Program-made: the position numbers and the translations under genes | Notes under the pieces: model-generated | What the model was told of the DNA's origin: nothing | What the model saw: the letters and a program-made list of their open reading frames with translations, nothing else | The model's database searches: none | In this document: one piece after another, positions 48,396 through 59,639 of the stretch | How positions within the stretch are numbered: position 1 is the first letter of the stretch | How the letters are laid out: every line of letters begins with the position of its first letter | Source of the DNA: Hydractinia symbiolongicarpus | Taxonomy: Eukaryota; Cnidaria; Hydrozoa; Anthoathecata; Hydractiniidae | NCBI RefSeq assembly: GCF_029227915.1 | Contig: NC_079879.1 | Span: forward strand, 22,398,501-22,462,500 | Reading direction: 5' to 3' | DNA: 64,000 nucleotides

Positions 48396-48589
48396 CACAA
48401 ATCAAAATTAAGGAACATGTTACGTTTATGTTACATCAGCTGTCAGCTGGTCAACCGTTAGGATCCTATAAAACAGTGGTTATGGCTGTTGCCGTTCAGT
48501 TTAAACTGAAGTGAAATAAACAAATATTGTAAGTTTTGTTACTTAATTTTTATTATTTTTTATAAATAACGTTGCCAGCTGTAAGATAG

Positions 48590-48632
48590 CTAGCTAGCTA
48601 GCTAGCTACCTAGCTAGCTAGCTAAATACTTA
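48590..48632. repeat. (TAGC)n microsatellite
   Basis: About ten TAGC units with one interruption; self-complementary. Confidence 0.85.
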
Positions 48633-48961
48633 TTGCTGGCTAATGGGAGCTCTAATATAATCTAGCTAGTTATTTTATAAGCTAGCTAGCTATATATTCT
48701 AGGAAAGCTATCAGTTAGGCTAATGAAGTATTTACTTTTATTTTGCTCTGTGTGCTATTTTCCGCCCGAGGTTCAGATTTTACCTTTGTTTCGTGTGAAT
48801 TTTAACCTCGATCACAGGGCATGTATAAAGTTTTTGAAACAAGAATGAAACACCCTGTCTCTAAGTTATTTAGCCTCAAAGTTATAGGTGCAGTGAATAG
48901 AATACATCAATTTAAGTTAAGACATGAATGGTAAATTTAATGTTCTTTATGTATATAGCGT

Positions 48962-49571
48962 ATAATCCGCCAACTCCGTGAAAAAAAACATATTTAACGT
49001 CCTTATATCCATATCGTCAACGTATCGGTTATTTGAAACTTTTATTATCGTAGCGCTATCTGTCGTGGACGGTTCGGGGGGTATGACAAGAAAAAAATAC
49101 ATTTAATTGTGGACAAATAAGCCGGATCCGACATGTACTATCATCCGATAATGTCGTGATGGATCCTTCAACTCCGTGAAATTTGAAAAACACGTTTGCT
49201 TTCTGATGACTAGCAAAAATATTTTAAAAATTAAAATATTCATTTGAAAACATTCTCGAATCATTGGAACCTCAGTAAAGGTATATATAACATGACCATA
49301 ATTATAATCAATTAACTGAGATAGCAATATATATCAAAAATGACCACCGTCGCACTTGACTTGAAAATCACAAAAAGTTGTAGCCGGCTGAACTTAGTGC
49401 CAAATTTTTGTCATGTGCGAGTTCCGACACCCCTAAAATGATTAAGTGGTAGTATCAAACCCCCTGAATCAAATTCATTCATTAAAAATGGTAGACAAAG
49501 ATGTGGTAAGTTGTTGTAGGCTTCGAAAGCAGTTTCACGGAGTTATCGGATTCACGGAGTTGGCGGATTAT
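48962..49571. mobile_element. 610-bp MITE with 21-bp inverted ends
   Basis: ATAATCCGCCAACTCCGTGAA at the left; its inverse ends at 49571. The CGGAGTT word recurs inside (49157, 49540), so the ends are partly duplicated. Its interior frame at 49103-49327 (-) is not a credible gene. Confidence 0.78.
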
Positions 49572-49585
49572 TTATTTATTAACAA

Positions 49586-50270
49586 TTAGGGACAACTGCA
49601 AATTAGACTATTTCTCCTAAATAAGCTAGTAGCTAAATTAGGAGATTTTTAATAGCTTAACTTAGAGAGAATAGTCTATTTAGGAAATGGAAAATTTTAA
49701 TTGACGATATCTTTGCAATCTTTGTTGGTTGCGCTACTATTTTTCCTGTACTACTTGCTGACTTAGTCAGCTTTGCTTAGGTCAAATTTCATAGAATTTG
49801 CATGGCGGATATAAAAGTTATACATGTGAACGTGCGCACCAACCAAACTCGTTTCCAATCGACTAGAACAAGGTCCGGGGCAAGATTGTCCAAGTAGCTT
49901 ATTTTGTCTATGATAGCATAATTAGGACATCATAGCCTAACCATACGCCATCTTTTTTTAAATCAAAATAGTCTTTTTCAGCGGTTTTTTAAAACACGCC
50001 GGAAAAAAATGTTGTGTGCATGCAGATTAGCAGCAAAACAAATTAAAAGCAATATCTTCAAAACGCACCATAACATTTAGAAAAATAATACTTCTACATC
50101 CAGGGGAGGTTTGTTAGATCATATTTAACCTTAAAGATTGACGTGACCACGGACCAGAAGGCTGTAATAAGCAAATTTAATGTTGATAGACTAGTTAGGA
50201 GATAAATTTTGCCTAATTTGTCTATCATAGCCTATTTAGGCGGAATAGTCTAATTTCAAGTTGTCCCTAA
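49586..50270. mobile_element. 685-bp MITE with about 45-bp inverted ends
   Basis: TTAGGGACAACT, AAATTAGACTATT and CCTAAATA match the inverted right end, ending at 50270. It lies 14 bp from the preceding MITE. No coding content. Confidence 0.78.
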
Positions 50271-50364
50271 CTGATTAAGGTGAACCACTCCACCTCAGTG
50301 GCCAAAAAATTACAACATTTTTTATTTTTAAATATTTTACAAGTTCCTTTTCTTTAATATACTA

Positions 50365-50613
50365 TTATTGTTCGCTTTTTCTAAGTTGTATTACTTCTTT
50401 GGAGTATTTGAAAAGTTCTTCTAGAACTGCGGAATCATCTTTTTTCAATAGATCGTCTCTATATATTTTCATAATTTCTTTGTAAAATTTCTGTAGATTT
50501 TTGGCAAGAAAATATATGTTCCATGGTGTCCTCTGCTTTGTGACATAGTGGGTATGTCCTTTCTTCATTAGTTCCTTTGGATATTTGAGACATATATTAC
50601 TAATTAGTAAAGC
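50365..50613 (-). CDS. Possible 3'-terminal exon, unknown protein
   Basis: An acceptor (TTTTTCAACAG) opens an 82-codon frame rich in Lys, Glu and Leu, ending at 50365. An AATAAA signal lies about 45 nt beyond. The C-terminal part (LQKFYKEIMKIYRDD, then VLEELFKYSKEVIQL) would be amphipathic helix. The acceptor falls inside a dispersed repeat (50601-50945), and no upstream exon was found, so this could be a remnant. Family not recognised. Confidence 0.38.
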   Translation of the reverse strand, partial: ALLISNICLKYPKELMKKGHTHYVTKQRTPWNIYFLAKNLQKFYKEIMKIYRDDLLKKDDSAVLEELFKYSKEVIQLRKSEQ

Positions 50614-50945
50614 CTGTTGAAAAATCCACGGCAAAAAGAATCCATCATTTAAATTTTAAGTCAATCATCGATGCAAAAGAATTTTTTTTTGTTCTCTAGC
50701 TTTTACCTGTATTGTGTAGAGCTTGATCAAACTAATCAAAAACAACAAAAAGGTGTAGAATTGCACGGTAAATAATAATGCTGACGTCAGAAAAGTTCAA
50801 CCAATGCCCAAAGATTTTTGTTTAAAGAAATTTTTTTGCCCATCTATGCTATGAGCTTAATATGCTGATCAAGATAATGTACAGGATGATGTGTTTATGA
50901 CGAACGGTTAGAGATATGGGTTTAGGGGTTTTTGATGACGTTACT
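50601..50945 (+). repeat. Dispersed hairpin/CAGA repeat, degenerate long copy
   Basis: Aligns with the long copy at 13642: GTTGAAAAATCCACGG start, an AATGCTGACGTCAG palindrome, GCTGATCAAGATAATGTA in the body. The CAGA end is lost. Confidence 0.5.
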
Positions 50946-51703
50946 AACCTGTCAATAATAATTAATTATTCTGCCGAATATAGTTCCAGTGCTGCGCAGT
51001 TGTAAAATTATGCAGACAGAAACAACGTAATTATTAAAGAGAAACGTAAATAACAACAAAAATGGCGCATAACATAGAATTTTACAACAATCTTTATAAT
51101 ACTGCGTTATGTGATCCTCAATTCTTATAGCATTTTCCTTTTTCATTTCCTAAACTGTGGCAAAGTTTTCCTAAGGGCAACATACAGCACCACAACCACT
51201 TCAGAAAAAAATAGTTTGTGTTGAGTTCACACTAACCAGCTAAGCAACTTGAAGGTCCTCAACCCTTAGCGAATCTAGGCCTGAAACCCAAAACAGAGCA
51301 GAGTCTAAATATAAGTTTTACAAAAAATTTAGCTAAATGAAAAACAGATTTGCTTTTTTAAGAAAAAATGTGTACAAAACAATGTTGGATAAAGGGAGAT
51401 TCGTGAAAGGCTTTAACAAAACTGAGTATGCAAGCTGCATCATAAAACATTGACATCGAAAATTTCTGTTTAAAGTATTTTTATTTTATTTAATACAAAT
51501 TACAAAGTTAGCAAGAATCATTTAGGATGATCTTCATGTGGAATAATAATTTACTTTTTTATTAATTTAGGAAAATACAAGATGGCACCGAAAGTTTTAT
51601 TTAAATTTACCATGCTATAAAAAGGCCAATTGGATCCTGTTTCAACTAAAGAAATGAAATGTGAAATATTGATCTCGAAATTTCGTACATTTGTGTATGC
51701 ACA

Positions 51704-52327
51704 GTGGAAAAATCAACCAGGCCCGTGCGCAATTGTTCCCAAAACAAACTTAAAATGGATGTTGTAAAGGCTGTTCCTGATCTCAGTACCATGGAGAACG
51801 CTGTAACGATTAACGAGAATGAAAAATCCAACACTGAGTTTCGTCATAAGAGACAACGGAAAGATTTCCTGTCTCTTGTGAAGAACATTATGAAGGATTC
51901 TGACAACCAGGCTTATCTTACTTACGATGAGGGAAATTTAACTACATTCCCCGTGACTGTAACACCTAATAATGGAGTATACGCTTATCATTCATTCGAA
52001 TTTAGAGTTGACATACCAGTAAAATATCCTGATATTGCTCCAAAAATTACATGCGTGACTGACGTATACCACCCCAATATTGACGTCTATGGTGATATTT
52101 GTTTAAGTCTGTTTGACGACTGGTGCGGGGAGGTCAATGATCTTCGAGATTGCGTGATGGGTTTGTTATTTTTATTTCACCATCCTAACATTGACGATCC
52201 TTTGACTGAAAATTTTAATGATTATGGTGAATTGACAGAAGAAGAATTCCACAAGCGTGTTAAAGAGTCTTTAGCGAAGAAAGAAATGGAAGGCGTCGTT
52301 TTGGATTTGGAAAACTGTCATGTTTAA
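51704..52327 (+). CDS. E2 conjugating enzyme, NEDD8-E2-like
   Basis: 207 residues in one exon. Residues 47-185 form a UBC fold: TVTPNNGVYAYHSFEFRVDI, YPDIAPKITC, HPN at 123-125 and the active cysteine C133 in GDICLSL. The arrangement (TVTP, KITC, GDICLSL, then a DPL motif near 200) is closest to the UBE2F/UBE2M group, which passes NEDD8 to cullins; I infer this from sequence alone. The N-terminal 45 residues do not match those proteins and hold another possible start (Met18). An acceptor AG (51569-51570) and a short upstream reading frame precede it; the same acceptor precedes the pseudogene copy at 53684. An AATTAAA signal lies near 52588. The key residues are intact, so it could be active. 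Confidence 0.8.
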   Translation: MEKSTRPVRNCSQNKLKMDVVKAVPDLSTMENAVTINENEKSNTEFRHKRQRKDFLSLVKNIMKDSDNQAYLTYDEGNLTTFPVTVTPNNGVYAYHSFEFRVDIPVKYPDIAPKITCVTDVYHPNIDVYGDICLSLFDDWCGEVNDLRDCVMGLLFLFHHPNIDDPLTENFNDYGELTEEEFHKRVKESLAKKEMEGVVLDLENCHV

Positions 52328-52375
52328 AAGACAAAGAAATTCCAGATTTGAATATTTAAGCCTGGTTACCTTTTG

Positions 52376-52486
52376 GCACAATGCAGGTTGGGAGATTACT
52401 TTTGACACAATGCAGGTTAGGAGATTACCTGTAGACACAATGCAGGTTGGGAGATTACCTTTGGACACAATGCAGGTTGGGAGATA
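52376..52486. repeat. Minisatellite, about 30-bp unit, four copies
   Basis: Units read CACAATGCAGGTTGGGAGAT then TACCTTTGGA, with small changes. Lies in the 3' UTR of the E2 gene. Confidence 0.85.
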
Positions 52487-53035
52487 TTGAACTAATTTCG
52501 GCATATATAAATTAGTAAACAATTCGGCTTTTTTAGATTTTTTATTTGTAAAATATGTTAATATTTTGTATTATTTTCTATTTGTTAATTAAAGCTGTAT
52601 GGTGTCCCTATTCTCTGCTTTTTTAATATTCAGCTGGTTTTCCATTCAAAGTGTTATTGTTTCAGTTTCACGTGGTGTAGTGAGTGCTTCTTTGGTCTCG
52701 GCTTCTTTCAATCCATTTAAAGAACTACTCCTCACGCACCCTTTGAAGAACCACAATGGATAGTTCATAATGATAATGATAAACTAAATAATTTACTTGA
52801 TATATATTTTTAATAATTTAGTTTTAAAAATTTGTAATAAATTATTTTTTCAAATTTTGTGATTAGTAAAAAGTATTATTAAAAAAAAGTGTTACTTTAA
52901 TGTCAAAAATTTCGCTTAGAGGAGACTTCAATTGACCCAGTCGCGACATTTATAGATTTCGTGAGAACTCATTTTCGCGCATCCATCGAATACAGATATT
53001 TCGCGGAAATATTTTTCGCGAATACGCCTTTTGTA

Positions 53036-53057
53036 AGTAAGTAAGTAAGTAAGTAAA
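53036..53057. repeat. (GTAA)n microsatellite
   Basis: Five to six GTAA units between the E2 gene and its pseudogene. A short (AT)n run follows at about 53151-53175. Confidence 0.7.
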
Positions 53058-53683
53058 ATGTATTTCAGGGTATCCATATATTACAATGGCTCTTCAACCC
53101 GTTAAAAATAATATAAAATAAATTCAAATGTTATCAACAATAAAATTTTAAATATATATATATATATATATATATTAAGTATTAAATGACAAAAAAAATA
53201 TTCATGGGGGAGTTAGCGCAAGCCAAAGGGAAACACATCGCAAAGAGACGTTCCTTTATGGGGAGCCATTTTAATTTGATGATATCTTGAATTTTGGCAT
53301 AACGTCCAATAACAAAACTTTTGGTAACTTAAAAAAAAAAATCATTAGATCCTCAATTAAAAACATGTTTTGAAGATGAATTTACATAAGCCTGGGGAAC
53401 AAAATATTTATTAAGTTTTGTTCCTGAGGCGATGGTTTTTTTGTTTTTTTTGGTAAGAATAATTCGGCAACTGAGATGGCATAACCATTTACATTTTTAT
53501 TAATTTAGAAAAGCACAAGATTCGAACTGAAAGTTTTATTTGAACTTAGCATGTTGTGGGAAGGTTAATCCTGTTTCAAATCAACAAAATAATGATAAAA
53601 TATGAAGGCTAATATTTCAAAACTTAGAGTCAAAAAGAATAACAATAAAACCAATTCAAGATAGTGCTCTTCATAAGCACAAC

Positions 53684-54064
53684 ATGGCTGATTCATCCGA
53701 CATTGCATTTCGTCAGAAAAGACAACGAAAAGATTTCCAAGCTCTTGCAAGGAACATTGCGAAGGATTCTGATTACCAGGCCTACCTATGTCATAAGCAA
53801 AAAAACTCTTTAACATTTTCTGTGATTGTAACACCCAATGATGGCGCGTACGCTGGACATTCATTTAAATTCAACTTTCATATCCTCGCAGAATATCCTG
53901 CTGTCCCCCCGCATATCAAGTGCATGCGGCACGTCTATCACCCTGATATCAAGGTAAAAGGTAAAAAAAACTTTCGCAGAGATGTATGTTTGCGATTGAG
54001 GATATTTTTTTGTTTTTCACGTGACTTTTTTTCGGGAATTATCAGGAAATTCAAGAAATACTGA
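53684..54064 (+). pseudogene. Truncated tandem copy of the E2 gene
   Basis: Shares QRKDFQALARNIAKDSDYQAY, TVIVTPNDGAYAGHSF-like and YPAVPPHIKC with the intact gene. HPN is changed to HPD. About nine extra codons (KGKKNF region) precede the cysteine (DVCLRL), and the sequence then becomes unrelated and stops. The C-terminal third of the domain is missing. The upstream 180 bp, including the acceptor AG (53507-53508), is homologous to that of the intact gene, so promoter-proximal sequence was duplicated too. Confidence 0.75.
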
Positions 54065-54077
54065 TAACATGTTCCCT

Positions 54078-54140
54078 CAACCTCGTCCCCAGGAGTTTTT
54101 GCCTTTTTTGCATCAAGGCCGGCGGCGAAGAAACTCCTGG
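54078..54140. repeat. Foldback MITE, AACCTCGT family, copy 3
   Basis: CAACCTCGTCCCCAGGAGTT, and an inverted AACTCCTGG at the right; the end of the right arm has decayed. Confidence 0.5.
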
Positions 54141-54359
54141 TGAGTTCTGTAATGCGATTGGTTTACATATCTCGCTAACATGTTCATAGGCAGGCGTGAT
54201 AAGTAAATATTGTGGATCATTCTGTTGTTAATTGTCCTTACTCGATAACGTACTCTCTCTTCTGTGTTTTTGTTTGGTTTTCGTTATCTCGAACAGTCCG
54301 TGGTGTTCTTTCAACAATATTTTTTCATTATCTATATTAGCAATTTCTGTTAGTGTGAG

Positions 54360-54771
<412 letters not shown>

Positions 54772-54779
54772 ATATAGAT

Positions 54780-55360
54780 ATGCCAGAATATAGTCTTTTA
54801 ATAATAATAATTTACTAATAAAATAAATCTTATTTTTTATTCATTTTTCTACTTAAAAAACAAGAGCTCTTCCAAAAGTGTAGTTTTTGTCAGAGCGGCT
54901 AAATGCATCTTCCAATTTTGAACAACTGATATGTCTACTTAACAAAAAGTTTAAAATTTTGTTGGTCTGTTATGTATAGCGAGCTAGCACATCACACTTG
55001 TGCGAAATTTAGCCACACAAGTAACGTGTAAGCTAGCTAGAAAAATGTCACGTTTCGAAACAAAATTTGGGTCTAAAAGCACCACGAAAAGGATTCACAG
55101 CTGAAATGAAATTATCCACAAAACATATTTTGTTAAAGATCCTGAAAACGTACAAACCAAAGAAAAAATGTATGTACTAGCTATATAATAAGTGATGAAG
55201 AAATAGATTAAGCTCTAGCCTCTTGGGTCAGGCATTAAATTGCTAAAGCCTTTCTTGATCACAAGTTTCTTAGCTGGGTTTTTTAGCACCTATAATTATT
55301 TTACCAACACAGTTCGGAAATTGTGAACCAGACCTTGACCCTTCGGATCATTATTATTAT
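54780..55360. other. No supported gene
   Basis: AT-rich with scattered AGCTAGCT words; no coding signal. Confidence 0.5.
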
Positions 55361-55363
55361 TCC

Positions 55364-55495
55364 GAACTAGTCAGTTACCCTGGATAAATCCACGGCTTAG
55401 CCCGTCCTTTATTACCTGCATTTCGTGTCTCGCTACTGTGGTTACCATTTTGCGTGACAGACGGACAGACGTATACAGGCATTATAATATAGATA
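55364..55495 (+). repeat. Dispersed hairpin/CAGA repeat, copy 6
   Basis: ACTAGTCAGTTACCCTGG start, AGCCCGTCCTTTATTACC body, GACAGACGGACAGACG and an ATTATAATATAGAT end. Close to copy 1 in its middle section (CATTTTGCGTG). Confidence 0.65.
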
Positions 55496-55569
55496 GTTAT
55501 ACAGGATATAGTCATTCAATGTTGGAAACACTGTTATCAATGTGGGTCCTATGTTCGGAATGTTTACAT

Positions 55570-55730
55570 TTAGTATACATCAGCAGTACCTACCCAATTT
55601 CCCTCACATGACTTGGGTTGGCCTCTAGCTGTGGTAAATACACCTGCTAAACATGCTTGCGCTGTGGACCGAACCACGGGCCTTGTAATTACGAAGCGAA
55701 CTCCATAACCACGTGCCCAATATGTTCATC
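55570..55730 (-). repeat. tRNA-derived SINE
   Basis: On the minus strand GTGGTTATGGAGTTCGCTTCG is followed by GTGGTTCGGTCCACAGC, giving A- and B-box-like elements in tRNA spacing. Same family as 7495-7670 and probably 35124. Confidence 0.55.
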
Positions 55731-55739
55731 AGTAGTGAC

Positions 55740-56700
55740 TTTATCATGCTATAGCACATTATATTGCTGTGTAAACGCAGTATAAATTGCGTCTGGACAA
55801 ACTTTCGCTATAATAGGTCAACTTGGAGATTTGCTCTTTGAGGGAAGGGAAGGGATCGTAGCGTAGATATAAGGACTGAATGTTGCTAATCAGGATGCTT
55901 ATTTTTTTGGCCCAATTTTAAACCTAGTCCTGAACTATATATATTTTTTCTTCGATTGACGAATTGGTAAAAATTATTTTTTTTTCTCACCAGCAGTTAC
56001 TTTAATCGCAGAACCAATGCGAGAGAAACTTTCGCAAGTTTTGACGAAAGTTTTCAAATTATCGATTCGCGAAAATTGATTCGCGCGAAATACGTCATTG
56101 CGAAAATTAAAAGTTAAATTTCCGTAGTTTTTTATGAAAAAACATTTTCTCTTTTTTTTTTTGCCAACATTCTATTATTGTTGAACACGATTCTAGCGAC
56201 TTTTTAACATTACCGCTGTTGGAAAATGCCAGCAAGAAAAAATTAATTCTCTTTAATTCAAAATAAAGTGATCATGAGTTATGCCTAGTAGGTCAAATAT
56301 TTTGATCTTATTCTGAAACAGATGTGCGTCGAACGATCTAAGGGCTAATCTGAAAAATTTTGCGCGCTGTTAGCTTGACATATTGTTTTCATGAGTTAAA
56401 GTCAATTAGCTAAGAGAAGCACAGCTTTAACAGGTTATGACAACAAATTTAAAAGTAGATTTCCTTGTCATGCATTCCACGCCAAATTATAACCTCACGA
56501 AATGAACCGTGATAACAAATCCAGGACGTAAAATATTTTTTCTTGGAATTTAAATAAATAAATAAACAATATAACGAGACGAAAATTTTTATAAAAAAGC
56601 CGTGAAGGGAATATGAAATCATTCTGTGTATAGAGAGGGAGTTCTTGTTATGTACACAAGCAATTAGTGACGTTTATCAAAATTATAATCTCGTAAACAA
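55740..56700. other. No supported gene
   Basis: AT-rich, with short inverted TCGCGAAA/TTTCGCGA words near 56020-56095. Non-coding to my eye; it would be the 3' side of the GMWamide-type gene. Confidence 0.45.
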
Positions 56701-56712
56701 AGTTATAATGCT

Positions 56713-57024
56713 TCATCTTCCCCACATTCCTTTCGGAATAGAGACGTCATCTCTCTCCACGTTTTCAAATCTTTCTTTTTCCACTTTCTTCAAATCATGT
56801 ATGACTTTGTCTTCAAGATAGTCGTTTAATTTTTCTAAGTCTTCAACAATGTTTGTCAGGTCTAACCGACTCCTCTCATACCGTTCGACCTCGCCTTTTC
56901 GGTGTCGCGTATCTGACGGCGACAGGTCGACTCTATCTTCTGATGACAAAGAGACATGGAGTAGGTGAACTGACGAACAACAAAGTAGCAAAAACACACC
57001 AGTCAAAATATTTCGAGTGTACAT
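56713..57024 (-). CDS. GMWamide-type neuropeptide precursor
   Basis: 103 residues in one exon. A signal peptide covers residues 1-22 (NILTGVFLLLCCSSVHLL). The middle is charged, with a heptad-like helix at 55-85. The protein ends IPKGMWGR and stop, so trimming and amidation would give one peptide ending GMW-amide. The Gly-X-Trp-Gly-Arg end is the processing signal seen in GLWamide precursors. Only one copy is present, unlike the multi-copy precursors usual in cnidarians. The acceptor AG (57031-57032) leaves a 6-nt leader, as in the precursor gene at 5974-6447 on the same strand. This supports a shared gene layout. It could also be an unrelated secreted protein with a chance ending, but signal peptide plus exact processing signal at the terminus makes that less likely. 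Confidence 0.72.
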   Translation of the reverse strand: MYTRNILTGVFLLLCCSSVHLLHVSLSSEDRVDLSPSDTRHRKGEVERYERSRLDLTNIVEDLEKLNDYLEDKVIHDLKKVEKERFENVERDDVSIPKGMWGR

Positions 57025-57059
57025 CGTGGCCTAAAAAATCAAAATTTTAAAGGAACTCT

Positions 57060-57575
57060 TATAATGGCTCTTAGTTTAAGCAAATAATGGTAGGTGCCAC
57101 AATATGTTAAAGGAGAAAAAAACGTTTGCAAATAATTCTTAGCCCAATTGGGAAAGTTAGTTCCCGCGAATAATTGTAAAAGGGCGTGACTGCGGACGTT
57201 TATTCCCACGAAACATGTTTTTTTTCTTGGGTAAATTTTTGCCTAAAGTTTATAAAAAGACGTTGCTGAAAAGATTGCTGACATGTTTTTCTATATTTTG
57301 ATTTTCCTTTAAGAAATCAGACAATGTTACACTGGAGATTTCACGTAATCCAACTTGAAGCAAAGGAAAATGAGAACAATTTTACATAACTTTCATTTTT
57401 ATTCAACAATTTTCAAAATAAACAGTTTACAGTGTTTTACAAAACAGTAGATCAAGTTTGAAATGATTTACAGAATCAGAAAAACTCAACTACAAGGACC
57501 ACAACAAAATAAAACACAACAAAATGTATTATGTAACAGTGGTTTTATGTCAATTCAGACACATAGACTAAATAA
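57060..57575. other. No supported gene; upstream of the GMWamide-type gene
   Basis: Should hold the promoter and any leader exon of the gene at 56713-57024. I see no TATA box I trust and no defined exon. Confidence 0.4.
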
Positions 57576-57579
57576 AGCA

Positions 57580-57650
57580 CAACCTCGTCCCCAGGGGTTT
57601 TCAAGTAAGCGCTAGCGGCCCTTAGGTAACAAACCCTGGGAACAAGGATG
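57580..57650. repeat. Foldback MITE, AACCTCGT family, copy 4
   Basis: CAACCTCGTCCCCAGGGGTTT and an inverted AAACCCTGGGAACAAGG. The central GCGCTAGCGGCC is also seen in copy 5 (GCGGTAGCGGC). Confidence 0.65.
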
Positions 57651-57654
57651 AATA

Positions 57655-59360
57655 AAGCAGAAGAAAATTCACTTCTGTTTATTTGGTAGATATTCCCACT
57701 TGTAGGAGGCGTTTAGGAATAATTGCCCGCTGGCTATGCAACCTGAACTACTTACGCTTTGATGATGAAACTTGCCACTGTTGTAGAATGCCTAACAAAC
57801 TCATTTCGGGTGTAAAAAACCTAATGACGTCATAGGGGTCAGGGAATACCAAAGGATATTAGTTAGTTTTTTAAAAACCATTTATCAAATCTGTAAGAAA
57901 GTTTCTTATTCTAAGGGTAAAGATAAAAACCTTTTTCCAGAAATGCTGATGTCACAGCAATTTTATAATTGATGTTAATTGATTGATTAAGAACTGTGAT
58001 TTTTCGCGTCATTCCGGTAGACAGCTGTTCTCTTTAAATCTGGTCTGTATTTTATTCATCACACTTGTATATCTTTTTGAAAATCCCTGGATCCTTCGCC
58101 AAGTTTCTTTTATATAAAGAAACGTGTACTATTGTTATAAAACAAAAAAAATATGCGGGACTCATTTAAATGCTTGATCTTTGTAAAAACATATATACAT
58201 CTAAGGGGTTCATGAATAGTTGTGAATAATTGGGGCCTAAGGCGGAAATTTTCATAAAGAAATATCAACGGAAAAGCTCTTATTAAAATTTTCACAAAAC
58301 AACACGCTAGGCTTTTTTGTTATAAACAGCTTCTTCGGTTTAATTTTTTTGCAAAAGAAGATATTAAAATGATGCAATAACAAATAAATATAATTACCAT
58401 AGAATATAAATAAATTGCTAATCAAATATTCACTAATTTTTTTGTTAAGTGATTTGGTTTTGAGTTTATGTTTTTTGATACAAAAAAACTGAAAGAAATA
58501 TTGGCGATAATATTAAATTTAATAAAAATATCGAACCTGGCTTTTTACCACTTTTCTGACATTTTCAGACTAAACAAATAAGCTACAGTTTAGACTAGCC
58601 TCATAGACAATCCTGATTTTTAAGCTTTTTAATATAAAAACAAATAAGCAAAATCACACAATCTCATATCTTCGTTTTTAACAACCCCGATCTTAAGGTT
58701 TGTTAAGTTTTTTTATATTTAGACAGAACCTGCACAAAAAAGCCTGAGCACGAGTTTGCGTTCCAACACAAGCCAAACGCATGACTGGAATGGATATCTC
58801 AATATCTCTAAGACATGGACAGTTCAATTTTGGGTGTAGTGGCGTGCACCTGTAATCCAGCTACTTGGAGACTAAACTTAAAACTTACGTCCTGGATACT
58901 TTTTCGGGCTTAGCGTTGTGATTCAAATTTGACATTCATGAAGCTCAAAAATATTTTAGTGCAAAAAGTGTCTGCTTTCGGGAGGTTTCACTGTATTATG
59001 TTTCCCTGGTTTTAACTGGAATTTGAAATCTGTTTTGTATAATATGTGCATATAGCAAAGGAAAGATACACGAATTGACCTATCAAAAAAAACTTTGAAA
59101 GTTGATTAATGAAAATTTTAGTCTGGCCCTAACGCTTGGCAGTACTATTTTCCGCCCAAAATATGCTTTGCAATTGGCGCCTTGTAAACAAGTTGTTAAA
59201 TCAATTTTATTTCTTAATCTCTTCTTAATATCCCGTGGGTTGAACTAGAGCCTGTAGTATGAGCCATGTATTTGTATTTCTTACATAAAGAATATAATTT
59301 CTTACTTTTCAAAACCTAAAACTACAAGGTTTACTTTATAAGAGTAAACGTATTTAAATA
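57655..59360. other. No supported gene
   Basis: AT-rich. A segment near 58035 (TTTAAATCTGGTCTGTATTTT) resembles others near 1633 and 61230, a minor dispersed repeat. Later exons of the signal-peptide gene at 59517 may lie here, but I cannot identify them. Confidence 0.4.
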
Positions 59361-59366
59361 AATGTC

Positions 59367-59475
59367 CCAACTTCGTTCTCAGGGGTTTTGCCCCTTTGTC
59401 TTTTTAACTTTAAGTGGGTGCCAAATATGCGGTAGCGGCTGTGACCTCAGGCAACAAACCCTGGCGACGAGGATG
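59367..59475. repeat. Foldback MITE, AACCTCGT family, copy 5
   Basis: CAACTTCGTTCTCAGGGGTTT and an inverted AAACCCTGGCGACGAGG. Lies in the first intron of the signal-peptide gene. Confidence 0.6.
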
Positions 59476-59516
59476 TAAATGTAAGGGACGGAAAATAAAT
59501 AAATAAAAAATCTTAC

Positions 59517-59627
59517 CTTGTGTGAATTCAAAAGTCCAAGGTTAACCTTCTGTGCTTGAAGTTGTGACAAAGTGATTAAGTTAGATATGGCGTAAAAACT
59601 GGCTATATATGCGATCAAAACATGCAT
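59517..59627 (-). CDS. First exon of a secreted protein (partial)
   Basis: An ATG at 59627 opens a 37-codon exon ending at a clean AAG/GTAAGA donor. Residues 1-25 are a good signal peptide (hydrophobic core, then QLQA as a likely cleavage site), followed by QKVNLGLLNSHK. Its length and position are typical of a secreted-peptide gene. The next exon should lie at lower coordinates and was not found. Joining in phase to the acceptor at 57031 would put a second signal peptide inside the protein, so I do not link them. Confidence 0.45.
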
Positions 59628-59639
59628 AATTAATGCAAA

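Noticed and set aside
53564-53864. 99-codon minus-strand frame
   Set aside because: Antisense to the E2 pseudogene; no motif.
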